Origin: a virus
DNA length: 64,000 nucleotides
Strand: one strand, 5' to 3'
IMG/VR virus record: IMGVR_UViG_3300033148_003376
Location: 39,594 to 103,593 of that record
Positions 52,162 to 59,988 of this stretch are shown here, piece after piece. The notes below the pieces were generated by a model. The model did not search any database. It was not told where the DNA came from and saw only the letters and a program-made list of their open reading frames with translations. The stretch's first letter is position 1. The number at the start of each line of letters is the position of its first letter. The position numbers were made by a program, and so were the translations under genes.

Positions 52162-52662
52162 TTACTTTGCCTTGTCGACGATCTGAACAGCAGTCTTGAG
52201 CTGTTTCGAGAATTTCTCTGGGATCTTCCTTCCGGACCTGACGAGGGAATCGAACAACGTCTTCGCGATATGTAGATCTCCTTCGATACCGTCAGAGTTT
52301 TCGTCGAGGACTTCGAGAATCTTCTCATCGTCTATTCCGAGATGGTTCGAGACTGTCTTGAATTTCTGCTCAACACCTGTGATGTGATTGCCGATGTCTT
52401 CAGCGTCGTCGAATTCCGTCTTGATCTCGGTAAGTGCAGTGTCAAGAGCTTTGGCTACATCTTGACACTCATTGCTCACGAACGACTCGATCGTATCGAT
52501 GTAGGAGAACATCTCTTGAAGCAACCCGTCTTCTTTGGCTCTTGTTTCGAGATCGACCAGGTCTACCGTTGAAAGAGTGCGTCGAAAATCGAATGACTTG
52601 ATTCTACCGAGTTTAGTCTTGGCTTCATCGAATTGTTTGAGAATGTCGTCTGCTCTACCCAT
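52162..52662 (-). CDS. Tagged cargo protein, 166 aa
   Basis: Tag MGRADDILKQFDEAKTKLG (F-D-E then A). A long helical protein with acidic and Lys-rich stretches (DVAKALDTALTEIKTEFDD). It may be an elongated coiled-coil cargo. Unknown. Confidence 0.62.
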   Translation of the reverse strand: MGRADDILKQFDEAKTKLGRIKSFDFRRTLSTVDLVDLETRAKEDGLLQEMFSYIDTIESFVSNECQDVAKALDTALTEIKTEFDDAEDIGNHITGVEQKFKTVSNHLGIDDEKILEVLDENSDGIEGDLHIAKTLFDSLVRSGRKIPEKFSKQLKTAVQIVDKAK

Positions 52663-52704
52663 GATAGATTACCTCTTTGCTTTCGTTTCTATCGTCTCAA
52701 AAAT

Positions 52705-52731
52705 TATATACTATGCGTAGCATAGTATATA
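52705..52731 (-). promoter_or_regulatory. Perfect 12-bp palindromic hairpin in intergenic region
   Basis: TATATACTATGC and GCATAGTATATA around GTA, flanked by A/T tracts on both sides. As RNA in either direction it could be an AT-rich terminator (ATTTTTGAG follows on the minus strand). As DNA it overlaps TATACT, so an operator over a promoter is possible. Function unresolved. Confidence 0.5.
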
Positions 52732-52783
52732 AAAATCCTTTAGTCCAGTCTTTTCTTGACTAGGGTTTTGACGTATGATAGAA

Positions 52784-52808
52784 TTCGTGAAATTTTAAAT
52801 TCCACGAA
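52784..52808 (-). repeat. Recurrent hairpin, copy 3
   Basis: TTCGTGGAATTT pairs with AAATTTCACGAA (one G-U) around an A, starting 2 nt after the stop of the 52811-53125 gene. It matches the other copies in stem sequence. Confidence 0.68.
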
Positions 52809-52810
52809 AA

Positions 52811-53125
52811 CTACCTGATACCCAACGACATCTTCGCATGATCACCATGGTAATAAACATTTTTCTTGTTCGGATGTGGCTCGACCTTGTCGATGAGATC
52901 CATGGCTTCACCCTTGTTACCCGCGTCAATGAAAAACGCCACACCGTTCCCGGCATTGGCATTGACGACAGTCTGGTCCCAATTCAGTCCACCGACCTTG
53001 CCTGACATCTTGGCTTTCTTCTTAGCCTTTTCGAGATTTCCGACGTACTTCTCGTCTGCCCACATTATGATGGTTTTGCTCACGGCTTCGCGTACTTTCG
53101 TAAGGACATCTGATGCTCGACTCAT
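52811..53125 (-). CDS. Tagged cargo protein, 104 aa
   Basis: The start at ATG 53125 (GGAG 6 nt upstream, overlapping the preceding stop as ATGA) gives the tag MSRASDVLTKVREAVSK (V-R-E then A). The frame is also open up to an ATG at 53233, 36 codons earlier, so a longer form is possible. The body contains NAGNGVAFFIDAGNKGEAMD and ends in a basic segment. Unknown family. Confidence 0.55.
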   Translation of the reverse strand: MSRASDVLTKVREAVSKTIIMWADEKYVGNLEKAKKKAKMSGKVGGLNWDQTVVNANAGNGVAFFIDAGNKGEAMDLIDKVEPHPNKKNVYYHGDHAKMSLGIR

Positions 53126-53562
53126 TGGTATCTCCGTGAAAGCGTCTTCGTGATAAACAATCTTCTCTTCGACGACTCGTGATGATTCGTACAGAACTTT
53201 CTCGACATCAAACGTGGAGTATCCAGACAGCATCTACCGATCACCCTTGGTGGAATCTTTGAGAGGAGATTCACCTGAAGGAGTGAGATATCCCGGGAAA
53301 TGTACCGTCGCCATTCGCGAAGGTTGTGAAGCACTTTACCGGTTCCGTCAAGATGATGAATCATATGGATCGGAAATCCGGTCTCGCAGGTGAGTAACGG
53401 TGGAGACTCATACGTCTGTCCAATTGAGATTACTGACCAACCGGAACTGTCCACATCATCGCCGACGTAGTTGGTCGACCCGGGCCATGGAATATTCTGT
53501 ATGTCTGGCCAACGAAGATCCATGTTTCTGTAATATCGTGGATATAAAGACTCCGCTCCCAT
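53122..53562 (-). CDS. Hypothetical protein; overlapping frames
   Basis: ATG at 53562 with GAGGAG 8 nt upstream; 146 codons. The first ~90 residues (DLRWPDIQNIPWPGSTNY, FPIHMIHHLDGTGKVLH) look like a real folded domain. From about residue 90 a +2 frame also carries protein-like sequence (MATVHFPGYLTPSGESPLKD to a TAG at ~53234), directly followed by the in-frame ATG at 53233 of the next gene. Which frame is translated at the end is unclear. Confidence 0.4.
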   Translation of the reverse strand: MGAESLYPRYYRNMDLRWPDIQNIPWPGSTNYVGDDVDSSGWSVISIGQTYESPPLLTCETGFPIHMIHHLDGTGKVLHNLREWRRYISRDISLLQVNLLSKIPPRVIGRCCLDTPRLMSRKFCTNHHESSKRRLFITKTLSRRYQ

Positions 53563-53574
53563 TCGATCATCTCC

Positions 53575-54246
53575 TCACTGCCAGTTTCCGATGATCTTCT
53601 CTGCTTCGAGAAGCTTGTCGAGAAGGTTGTTCAATCCTTCGACGCTGTCTTTGATATGGAAACCCTTGCTACCGAGATCCATGTTGAAGTTCTCGCTACC
53701 CGTCGAGAAAGGAATCTCTCCGAAATAGTTGAACTTGATGACTCCTTCGCCGGTCTCGTCATCCACCGTTACCTTGATGAAATCCTTCTCTCGTTTCTGG
53801 AGCATTTCCAAGAATGACTTGGCACCGCTCTCGAAGTCTTTGAAGTCTGCCTTCTTGATCGGTTTCATCTTCTCATTGAGAGACTCGGTAAATTCAGTAG
53901 AAAGAGCCTTGATCTCGGCTGGTGTCATGATCGACGACATACCCGAAGGCCAACCGGTGACACCACCTTTGTTGCTCGGGTTCGCCCACCTGAAAAGAAC
54001 GGGTGCGCTGTTGAGACCAGTCCGACCGGTATTGTACACGGTGACATCAACGGCTTGTGCGTCTGGATACTTCTTCAAGATCGTACCAAGAACCTTCTTC
54101 GGGTTCTTGAACTTGTCAATATCCGAAAAGGGGAGATTCTCCGTCTTGTAACTACCCGGTGTATTCACTCCGATGGTTATGTGCGGACCATCGAATATTT
54201 TCTTAGCTTCCTTCATTCGCTTGAGGACTTCACTTGCTTTGGACAT
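53575..54246 (-). CDS. Tagged cargo protein, 223 aa
   Basis: Start at ATG 54246 giving MSKASEVLKRMKEAKKIF (M-K-E then A). The body has ITIGVNTPGSYKTENLPF, DAQAVDVTVYNTGRTGLNSA and MKPIKKADFKDFESGAKSF and is beta-rich, with a conserved look (APVLFRWANPSNKGGVTGW). It overlaps the membrane gene upstream by 17 nt. Unknown family. Confidence 0.6.
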   Translation of the reverse strand: MSKASEVLKRMKEAKKIFDGPHITIGVNTPGSYKTENLPFSDIDKFKNPKKVLGTILKKYPDAQAVDVTVYNTGRTGLNSAPVLFRWANPSNKGGVTGWPSGMSSIMTPAEIKALSTEFTESLNEKMKPIKKADFKDFESGAKSFLEMLQKREKDFIKVTVDDETGEGVIKFNYFGEIPFSTGSENFNMDLGSKGFHIKDSVEGLNNLLDKLLEAEKIIGNWQ

Positions 54247-54823
54247 CACTCTTCTCCTTCTTTGGTGGTATAACGATCTTGCATTCGACGAAGTCATACA
54301 ACGGTTGTCCCCATTTAGGAAGCACTGTTGTTTTCTTGATGTACCACTTACCCGATATATCCTTGTCCTTGATCATGATGAACTTCCCGGATTTGGTTGG
54401 TTTCTCCGAGAGGATATAGTACCGGTGGCGAGCCTTGCCAGTCATAGAGTCGAACGATGCGACGATGCTTTGAGCGAGTTGGTTCTTTGGAACACATTTC
54501 ACCTCGATCTCGTCGGCTTTGATCGGCTTACCCGATGCTAAGGCAATAACCACCGTTGGCATGGCAATACAGATTCGAAAGAGTCTCATCATATCAGTCT
54601 CCTTTCGTTCAATGACGACTGCGTAGAGTCCGGTCACCAGCGCAAGAATAAAATATGGAATACACGTGCCGAGTGCAACCATGAACGTGATTACTCCAAA
54701 GTCAATCGGATTCTGGGACATGTTCACAGCCGGGATAATGATCGCTGAAAAAGATCCAATTCCGAATCGTACGTACCATGAGAGGATCACATCCTTGGTG
54801 ATAATCGACGTCTTCTCTGTCAT
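54230..54823 (-). CDS. Membrane protein with internal start giving a secreted form
   Basis: 197 residues. Residues 11-32 and 42-71 are hydrophobic helices. At 78 there is a second start (ATG at 54592, 54590-54592) with AAAGGAG 6 nt upstream. From there the sequence MMRLFRICIAMPTVVIALAS is a signal peptide followed by a soluble domain of ~100 residues (VECKIVIPPKKEK near the end). So either a three-helix membrane protein or a shorter secreted protein can be made. Neighbours are cargo genes; role unknown. Confidence 0.6.
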   Translation of the reverse strand: MTEKTSIITKDVILSWYVRFGIGSFSAIIIPAVNMSQNPIDFGVITFMVALGTCIPYFILALVTGLYAVVIERKETDMMRLFRICIAMPTVVIALASGKPIKADEIEVKCVPKNQLAQSIVASFDSMTGKARHRYYILSEKPTKSGKFIMIKDKDISGKWYIKKTTVLPKWGQPLYDFVECKIVIPPKKEKSDVQSK

Positions 54824-55254
54824 GACTTCACCTTTCTCAGGGATCCCAGATTTACACGGTAGACCATCCCGTCTTCAGACGTAACAGACGCCTGTCCGTA
54901 TCGGGGAAGAATCCTGCTCACGGTATAGACATGATCCTTACCGTGCTTCGTTATCATGTCCCGCTCGATCTGGTTCGTCGGTTTCGAGAGTTTGACGGAG
55001 ACTCCCTTTTTGATCCCATTGTCGTTGGCTTCGTCTACGTGGTCATCGTCATCGGGTTTGTAACAACTACACTCTTTCACCGCTTTTGGCCAGATGTCCT
55101 TCCATGGACACTTGTCTCCCTCCTTGATCACGCCACGTTTTGTATTCTTACATCCTGGGACACAGACATCATCTTTGAAGTGAGCGCAGATAGTTCCCTG
55201 GTTTGCTTCGTTTGCTTTGTCGATTGTATCGAGGAGATTGTTGACGAGGGTCAT
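54820..55254 (-). CDS. Tagged Cys-rich cargo protein, 144 aa
   Basis: Tag MTLVNNLLDTIDKANEANQG (A-N-E then A). Residues ~23-65 have six Cys in close spacing (CAHFKDDVCVPGC, CPWKDIW, CSC), likely a metal-binding or disulfide-stabilised module. The C-terminus is beta-rich. It is a cargo with a candidate zinc or Fe-S site. Unknown function. Confidence 0.6.
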   Translation of the reverse strand: MTLVNNLLDTIDKANEANQGTICAHFKDDVCVPGCKNTKRGVIKEGDKCPWKDIWPKAVKECSCYKPDDDDHVDEANDNGIKKGVSVKLSKPTNQIERDMITKHGKDHVYTVSRILPRYGQASVTSEDGMVYRVNLGSLRKVKS

Positions 55255-55281
55255 TGGTGAAGTCCTTTCAAAGAAACAAAG

Positions 55282-55854
55282 TCATAGGAAAAAGATGTCT
55301 TCTATTTCCAATTCTTCCCATTCAATGTGATCGTCTTTGTGAAAATCAGGGGACACGACGAGTATAGATCCATCGTAATCACGTCGTGTATAAAGCGAAC
55401 TATTAAACCAGTCCCGTACTCGATCTTCGGAAGAAGGATTGTCCACTATGATATAGTCTGCAGATATTCCAGCGATAGCGCACCCAATAGCATCAAACCG
55501 ACAGAACCCTCCCTCTGCAGTCTCGATATTGAATCTTGTGGGACAATTCTGTTCTGTCAATTCTATGGAAAATTTGGACATGGTCTCACGAGCAAGATTC
55601 GCTGTCCATTTCGCAATTTTCATGTCCCTGGAGATTACGAGTATACGAGCTTTCGGACGGGTGTCCAGGATGTGCATCGGGAGTACAGCGGAGATCAACC
55701 CGTCGCCGTCGTAGTCATTCGACGTCTTGATCAGAAAATGAGATTCTTCTCGGTTCACAAATCTAGCAAGAAGATTCCACATTTCCATTATCCGCCGATC
55801 CATCTCTGGATTCTCTCTGTTCAAACAAGCGTCGAGTTCTTCAATAGATGACAT
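55282..55854 (-). CDS. Degenerate terminase-large-subunit paralog
   Basis: 190 residues. From about 45 to 180 it can be aligned by eye with the ATPase domain of the adjacent TerL: LISAVLPMHILDTRPKARIL to LVSRRLPAYIFGRNPNTSII, and DYIIVDNPSSEDRVRDWFNS to HYLLIDDFLKNMQEALSKTT, then YTRRDYDGSILVV to YTRAEKDAGILIT. The Walker A lysine is gone (NDYDGDG where TerL has PRHGKS), the C-terminal nuclease domain is missing and the protein is less than half length. It could be a regulator or accessory of packaging. Directly downstream of terL. Confidence 0.68.
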   Translation of the reverse strand: MSSIEELDACLNRENPEMDRRIMEMWNLLARFVNREESHFLIKTSNDYDGDGLISAVLPMHILDTRPKARILVISRDMKIAKWTANLARETMSKFSIELTEQNCPTRFNIETAEGGFCRFDAIGCAIAGISADYIIVDNPSSEDRVRDWFNSSLYTRRDYDGSILVVSPDFHKDDHIEWEELEIEDIFFL

Positions 55855-55869
55855 GAGCTTCCTTTGGTT

Positions 55870-57381
55870 TTAGAATTTATACCCGAATAGTCGTCGTACT
55901 TCTTCACCAACTGAATAACCTTGACCATCACTGCCCGCGAGAGCATCGAGCCAACTCGCCGAATGAAGCTTCAAAAGTGCTTGGCTCGACGAGTCCGTGC
56001 GATCGTTCGTCGCCGCATTGGGAAACGACACAAGCTCATCAATATAATCTTTGACCCATGGCGCATCGATAGTAGTAGGATCCGGTACCCAGATATTCCC
56101 TGCTTCAAATTGAGGAGAAACAGCACGTAAACGCGCTACCTTGGAATCTTGTCCTGGATTAAACCCAGTGACACCAGGAACGTGTTCACACATCGTCTCG
56201 ATAACTGCTGGACCATTGGCTTTATCCTCGACGGCGTGTTCTATTGACATCGGCCATTTCCCAGCCATGTCTTTCATCGCCGAAAGAGTCCCGATAAATC
56301 CCGTACGCTCGTGATACATATCGAGTAGATATCTCCGAGGACCAATCGTCCCCCAGACAGTCCCACAGACAAACGAGTTGTTATCACCGGCTTTGAAGTT
56401 ACAGTCCCACGATGTCATGATCACATCGAACTGTTCGATCGGTGGCATCTCTCGATATTTTCGGAACCATGTCCGCTCAATGATGTTTCCGGATTCAGGA
56501 GAAGGTCTTTGCTGATACAGTGCGTTCCAGACCTGGGTACCGAGAGATGCTTTGATCTTCGCGAGTCGTTCGAGGTTATATTTCCATTCCCAAAGAGGAT
56601 CTCCGATTTTACGTGGGTCGTCTGGGTTGCTATCATCCTCTTTTACCGCTGGAAAATTGACGAGTACCCATTGGTCTGCGTCTTCGTCTTCAGCCATGAA
56701 TTCAAGGAGAGAACCAATAAGGTCCGCTTCATGCCAACGTGTAGCGGTAATGAGAATTCCGGCGTCTTTTTCCGCTCTCGTATAGAATGTACTGCGATAC
56801 CAATCGAGGATAGTTTTTCTGGTCGTCTTCGATAACGCTTCTTGCATGTTTTTGAGAAAGTCGTCGATTAGAAGATAGTGTCCTCCAAGTCCTGTGATCC
56901 CGGCTCCAACTCCAGCCGAACGATATGCTCCTTCATAATTGACGATTTCGAAGAGATCTGAATTCCGAAGATATGATCCATGTGCTGTCGTACGGACGTT
57001 CTTAGACCAGAGTGTTGTATTTGGAAAGACCTGTTGATACTCGTTCGAATCGATGATCCGCTGAACATCGCGGTTCATTCTTGATGCAAGGTCGGATCCG
57101 TATGAACATGAGATGATCGACGTGTTGGGATTTCTGCCGAAAATATATGCTGGTAATCTCCTAGAAACTAGCTCGGATTTTCCATGGCGAGGTGGCATCG
57201 TAACGATGAGTCTTTTGATCTCACCTCTGATGAACTTGTCAAGGACTTCACAAAGAACGGCATGGTGCCAATTTACCTGATAGTCCTTCTTCGTGTACGT
57301 CGTGAAATCGAGCAGACTCCTCCGCGCGAATTCTGCGTCAATCGAATTTACAGTGACTGGGACTTGGATAGGTGCGTTCAC
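55870..57381 (-). CDS. terL: Terminase large subunit (packaging ATPase-nuclease)
   Basis: 503 residues, GTG start. The ATPase domain has Walker A MPPRHGKS (62-69), Walker B YLLIDD (169-174) and the coupling motif ATRWHEADL. The C-terminal RNase-H-like nuclease has acidic sites in TSWDCNFKAGD, IEHAVEDKANG and NDRTDSSSQ. It translocates DNA into the prohead and cuts concatemers. It is next to a pseudo-paralog and between cargo genes; no classic small terminase is recognised in the window. Confidence 0.96.
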   Translation of the reverse strand: MNAPIQVPVTVNSIDAEFARRSLLDFTTYTKKDYQVNWHHAVLCEVLDKFIRGEIKRLIVTMPPRHGKSELVSRRLPAYIFGRNPNTSIISCSYGSDLASRMNRDVQRIIDSNEYQQVFPNTTLWSKNVRTTAHGSYLRNSDLFEIVNYEGAYRSAGVGAGITGLGGHYLLIDDFLKNMQEALSKTTRKTILDWYRSTFYTRAEKDAGILITATRWHEADLIGSLLEFMAEDEDADQWVLVNFPAVKEDDSNPDDPRKIGDPLWEWKYNLERLAKIKASLGTQVWNALYQQRPSPESGNIIERTWFRKYREMPPIEQFDVIMTSWDCNFKAGDNNSFVCGTVWGTIGPRRYLLDMYHERTGFIGTLSAMKDMAGKWPMSIEHAVEDKANGPAVIETMCEHVPGVTGFNPGQDSKVARLRAVSPQFEAGNIWVPDPTTIDAPWVKDYIDELVSFPNAATNDRTDSSSQALLKLHSASWLDALAGSDGQGYSVGEEVRRLFGYKF

Positions 57382-57388
57382 GGGTGTA

Positions 57389-57571
57389 TCATTTACCCTG
57401 TCTTGGAGATGTGGAGAGCGATGTCCGTCGACCGTCTACCATGTATTCGTGTAGAAGACATGTGTACCACGGAGCTTGTACATACGGAGATGTAACGACT
57501 AGATATTGATCGCTACTGTGTTTGTTCAGTAGAACACGGTTATACCATTTCTCTATTGTAGGAGTGTTCAT
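57389..57571 (-). CDS. Small protein upstream of terL, 60 aa
   Basis: The ATG at 57571 overlaps the preceding stop (ATGA), and the frame ends 7 nt before the TerL GTG. Codon use looks natural: MNTPTIEKWYNRVLL, then YVQAPWYTCLLHEYMV. It has no tag. Translational coupling supports reality. It is too short for a typical small terminase but could be a truncated partner. Confidence 0.5.
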   Translation of the reverse strand: MNTPTIEKWYNRVLLNKHSSDQYLVVTSPYVQAPWYTCLLHEYMVDGRRTSLSTSPRQGK

Positions 57572-58242
57572 ACGTCGCCTTCTCCTCCGACTGTTTGAAT
57601 CTCGAACGAATACACTCCGTCTTTTTCTTTGACGCTGGTGTTCAAAACATATCTTGATCCTTTCGGCGCAAGACCATGGGTACTGTATTTATTGATCTTG
57701 TACTTTCTTAGGATCTTTCTGATCTTATCCATAGAGATTGTTCTTGAAGCATCTTCTACAGCAACTCCATCCGTGCCACTGATCATGATAGATCCGCCGA
57801 AATCTCCATCGGGTTTCGTAATCTCTGTCACTTTCAGGTTGAAGCTCTTTGCTACCTTGTTGACCATCGACGTAATAGTCTTCCAAAGACCTCCTTGTAT
57901 CTTCGTAATCTGTACAGTGATAATCTCGGGACTTCCACCCGAAAGACTGCCGATCACGAAGTCTTTCGGAACAATCGCTTTGAGTTGGTCTCTGATCTCT
58001 TCAGATCGACGTACGATTTCATCTCTGGACATCTCACCGGTGTCCTTGTAGTAATCAAACATGATGACAAGGGTATCTTTTCCGTGTTGACGAACCTTGT
58101 AACCAGATTGTATCTTGCGTTTCGTCCATATCGACGTTTTCAATCCAAGCTTTTTGAGATAAGGCAAAATGGCTGTAGGCTCAACAGCGAGCATACCCAT
58201 CGCTTCTTCAATGACGTCAAGAAGATCTCGTACGATTCCCAT
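57568..58242 (-). CDS. Tagged cargo protein, 224 aa
   Basis: Tag MGIVRDLLDVIEEAMGMLA (I-E-E then A). It contains alpha/beta segments (LGLKTSIWTKRKIQSGYKV, KDTLVIMFDYYKDTGEMS) and a C-terminal region (RKYKINKYSTHGLAPKGSRY, SFEIQTVGG) that resembles the end of the 60805-61161 cargo. The two are probably paralogs with one enlarged. No enzymatic motif. Confidence 0.62.
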   Translation of the reverse strand: MGIVRDLLDVIEEAMGMLAVEPTAILPYLKKLGLKTSIWTKRKIQSGYKVRQHGKDTLVIMFDYYKDTGEMSRDEIVRRSEEIRDQLKAIVPKDFVIGSLSGGSPEIITVQITKIQGGLWKTITSMVNKVAKSFNLKVTEITKPDGDFGGSIMISGTDGVAVEDASRTISMDKIRKILRKYKINKYSTHGLAPKGSRYVLNTSVKEKDGVYSFEIQTVGGEGDV

Positions 58243-58254
58243 TTTCTTCTCCTT

Positions 58255-58743
58255 TTACGCGGCTCTTGTGCCACCATGTGGAATTCTCTTTGCAAGACCT
58301 ATGATCAGCTCGTCTGCCTGACCCATGATCCTCTTTTGATCTTTCTCCGGGAAGCTATCTATGTTCTGCAGTTTGAATCTCATCTGGTCAATAGAGTGGA
58401 TATCCTTGGGGAACATCTTCTTGAGATTCTTGAGTGCTACGAGTTGTTGATTGACTCGACCACCTTGTGCCTTCTCGATGAGACTGAGAAGATCCTCGAC
58501 GAGGGATTCTTTCGGCGCGGGTCCGTATGTCTTTCCATATCGAGCACGGATCTCTTTTCTCTTCTCTATCGAGAGACTGTACCAGATGCTACCGATAGTC
58601 TGTCGGATCCGTTCGTCGTCGTAGGTGGGACTGGATTTCTTGATATCCTTTACCATCTTGTCCCACCATTCAGATGGTGCCTTGAGGCTAGGCGCAGTCT
58701 CCGCTTTTTCAACGAGACTGAGAAAGGATTGTACTAGGTTCAT
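58255..58743 (-). CDS. Tandem cargo with a second internal tag, 162 aa
   Basis: N-terminal tag MNLVQSFLSLVEKAETAP is followed by ~60 residues. At 80-92 a near-copy of the tag appears (SLVEDLLSLIEKA), then another helical domain (QLVALKNLKKMFPKDIHSID) similar to the 42934-43236 protein. This looks like a fusion of two cargo genes that kept both tags. If both sites are cut, it would release two peptides. Overlaps the next gene by 4 nt. Confidence 0.65.
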   Translation of the reverse strand: MNLVQSFLSLVEKAETAPSLKAPSEWWDKMVKDIKKSSPTYDDERIRQTIGSIWYSLSIEKRKEIRARYGKTYGPAPKESLVEDLLSLIEKAQGGRVNQQLVALKNLKKMFPKDIHSIDQMRFKLQNIDSFPEKDQKRIMGQADELIIGLAKRIPHGGTRAA

Positions 58744-58988
58744 GATACTTTCCCCAGTGAAAACTTGACTTCGTGTACATTGAATTCCAGACCATCAGAC
58801 GTACAATTCAAATTGGTAACATGGTTGGTCTTGACGACCACGTTAGTATCAGGGGCTTTGAAAGTAATCTTGTCCTGTGTGATTACATCGACTCTATAGA
58901 GACCACTTACAGATGTTCCAAGTGTAGTCATGGAAAGCCTGACTTTCTTTCCGAACAGGCTTATGAGATGGGTTTGTAAATTCATCAT
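58740..58988 (-). CDS. Small beta protein, tandem paralog A
   Basis: 82 residues (MMNLQTHLISLFGKKVRLS). It aligns closely with the next gene: SGLYRVDVITQDKITFKAPD, then NHVTNLNCTSDGLEFNVHEV. No tag. It arose by local duplication. The small all-beta pattern may be a sheet or clamp domain; unknown role. Confidence 0.58.
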   Translation of the reverse strand: MMNLQTHLISLFGKKVRLSMTTLGTSVSGLYRVDVITQDKITFKAPDTNVVVKTNHVTNLNCTSDGLEFNVHEVKFSLGKVS

Positions 58989-59221
58989 CTCAGATGAAAC
59001 TCTACGTTATTGACTGTGAAGGTGAATCCGTCAGTGGTGTACTTCAAACCCTTGATGTACTTCGTCTCGATAACAATCCTCGTACACGACTGAATGAGAA
59101 TGATTTTCTCGTCAGAAACATCGTCGATCTTATAGAGACCCGACACGGCAAGTCCGTGTGTCAACATGGTGACTTTGAGTCTATCAGGAATGGATGTCCT
59201 GAGATAATCTTGAAGTGTCAA
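58985..59221 (-). CDS. Small beta protein, tandem paralog B
   Basis: 78 residues from a TTG at 59221 (GAGGA 8 nt upstream), which makes the N-terminus (TLQDYLRTSIPDRLKV) match paralog A. The shared core is SGLYKIDDVSDEKIILIQ and then GLKYTTDGFTFTVNNVEF. Overlaps paralog A by 4 nt. Role unknown. Confidence 0.55.
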   Translation of the reverse strand: MTLQDYLRTSIPDRLKVTMLTHGLAVSGLYKIDDVSDEKIILIQSCTRIVIETKYIKGLKYTTDGFTFTVNNVEFHLR

Positions 59222-59235
59222 AAGATGTATCCTCT

Positions 59236-59562
59236 TCAACCTTGTGCGAGTTCCTTCGGTAGGATCGGAAGCTTTCGAATATGTTTCTCGATCGCAGCCT
59301 TGGTACTGCTCACGGTACCACCGGCTCTGAACGACGTCGCGATGAGGTATCCCTTCGGTAGCTTGTCGTCGTCATGGAAGACATCGACGACTCCGTATAC
59401 GTCCTTCTCCGGGTCGTTCGGTATGTAGACAAGACTCGCCTTTCCGCCTTTGACGCTCAGAAGATGATGAGCTTGTTTCGCAAGCGTCGTCGCAGTCTCC
59501 TCGACCCACTTCATTACCTTGCTCTCATTGATAACTTTGAGAAAATCTCTTGCCAGCGTCAT
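59236..59562 (-). CDS. Tagged cargo protein, 108 aa
   Basis: Tag MTLARDFLKVINESKVMKW (I-N-E then S). The body includes helix and beta segments (HHLLSVKGGKASLVYIPND, YGVVDVFHDDDKLPKGY) and ends in a helical segment. Unknown family. Confidence 0.62.
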   Translation of the reverse strand: MTLARDFLKVINESKVMKWVEETATTLAKQAHHLLSVKGGKASLVYIPNDPEKDVYGVVDVFHDDDKLPKGYLIATSFRAGGTVSSTKAAIEKHIRKLPILPKELAQG

Positions 59563-59566
59563 AATC

Positions 59567-59953
59567 TCACTCCCATGGTTCTTTGGACATTTTACCTTCT
59601 ATCGCTTTGATGAGTGCATCTCTTGTGTACGGTTTGTAAATAATGTAATCAAATAGTTTCTTGTTTTCAACAATGCCACCAGTCGACGCGACAATCCTTG
59701 GACATTTATTCAGTGTCTTTCTGAGCCAACGAGTGAAATCCTCGCCGTTTCCACCGTCTCCGTTCATCTTTATGTCACAAAGAATGACATTGATGTCTAT
59801 CGTCTTAATGATCTCCGCTGCAGACTTGAGCGTGGTAGCAGTAAGGATATAGTAAGACTGATCAGAGAGAAATCGTTTGATGACGTCGAAGACCCATGGT
59901 TCGTCTTCAATGATGAGGATCGTTTTCGTTTTCAGTCTCCTCTTGACAAACAA
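59567..59953 (-). CDS. Stand-alone response-regulator receiver domain
   Basis: 128 residues; start uncertain (a TTG at 59953, with AGAGGAG just after it). It has all key receiver residues: the acidic pair in IIEDEPW, phospho-acceptor Asp60 in LCDIKMNGDGG, Ser/Thr in ASTGG and Lys107 in YKPYT. It has no output domain and no tag. In bacteria such proteins work by binding kinases or partners. In a phage it could intercept host two-component signalling, or be recruited as a structural scaffold. Confidence 0.75.
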   Translation of the reverse strand: MFVKRRLKTKTILIIEDEPWVFDVIKRFLSDQSYYILTATTLKSAAEIIKTIDINVILCDIKMNGDGGNGEDFTRWLRKTLNKCPRIVASTGGIVENKKLFDYIIYKPYTRDALIKAIEGKMSKEPWE

Positions 59954-59971
59954 AGTGAAATTTGTTATACT
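59943..59971 (+). promoter_or_regulatory. Sigma70-type promoter for the plus-strand gene
   Basis: TTGACA (59943-59948), 17-nt spacer and TATACT (59966-59971), very close to consensus, 17 nt before the ATG at 59989. It overlaps the start of the divergent receiver gene, so firing here could interfere with that gene. It is the only strong consensus promoter seen. Confidence 0.85.
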
Positions 59972-59988
59972 AAAGATGGAGGTTAATT

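Noticed and set aside
52750-52785. Plus-strand TTGACT-17-TAGAAT promoter
   Set aside because: Elements are weak, it would drive antisense RNA only, and it overlaps a recurrent hairpin.
59943-59971. Promoter for the receiver gene
   Set aside because: The consensus elements are oriented to the plus strand; I see no matching elements on the minus strand for that gene.
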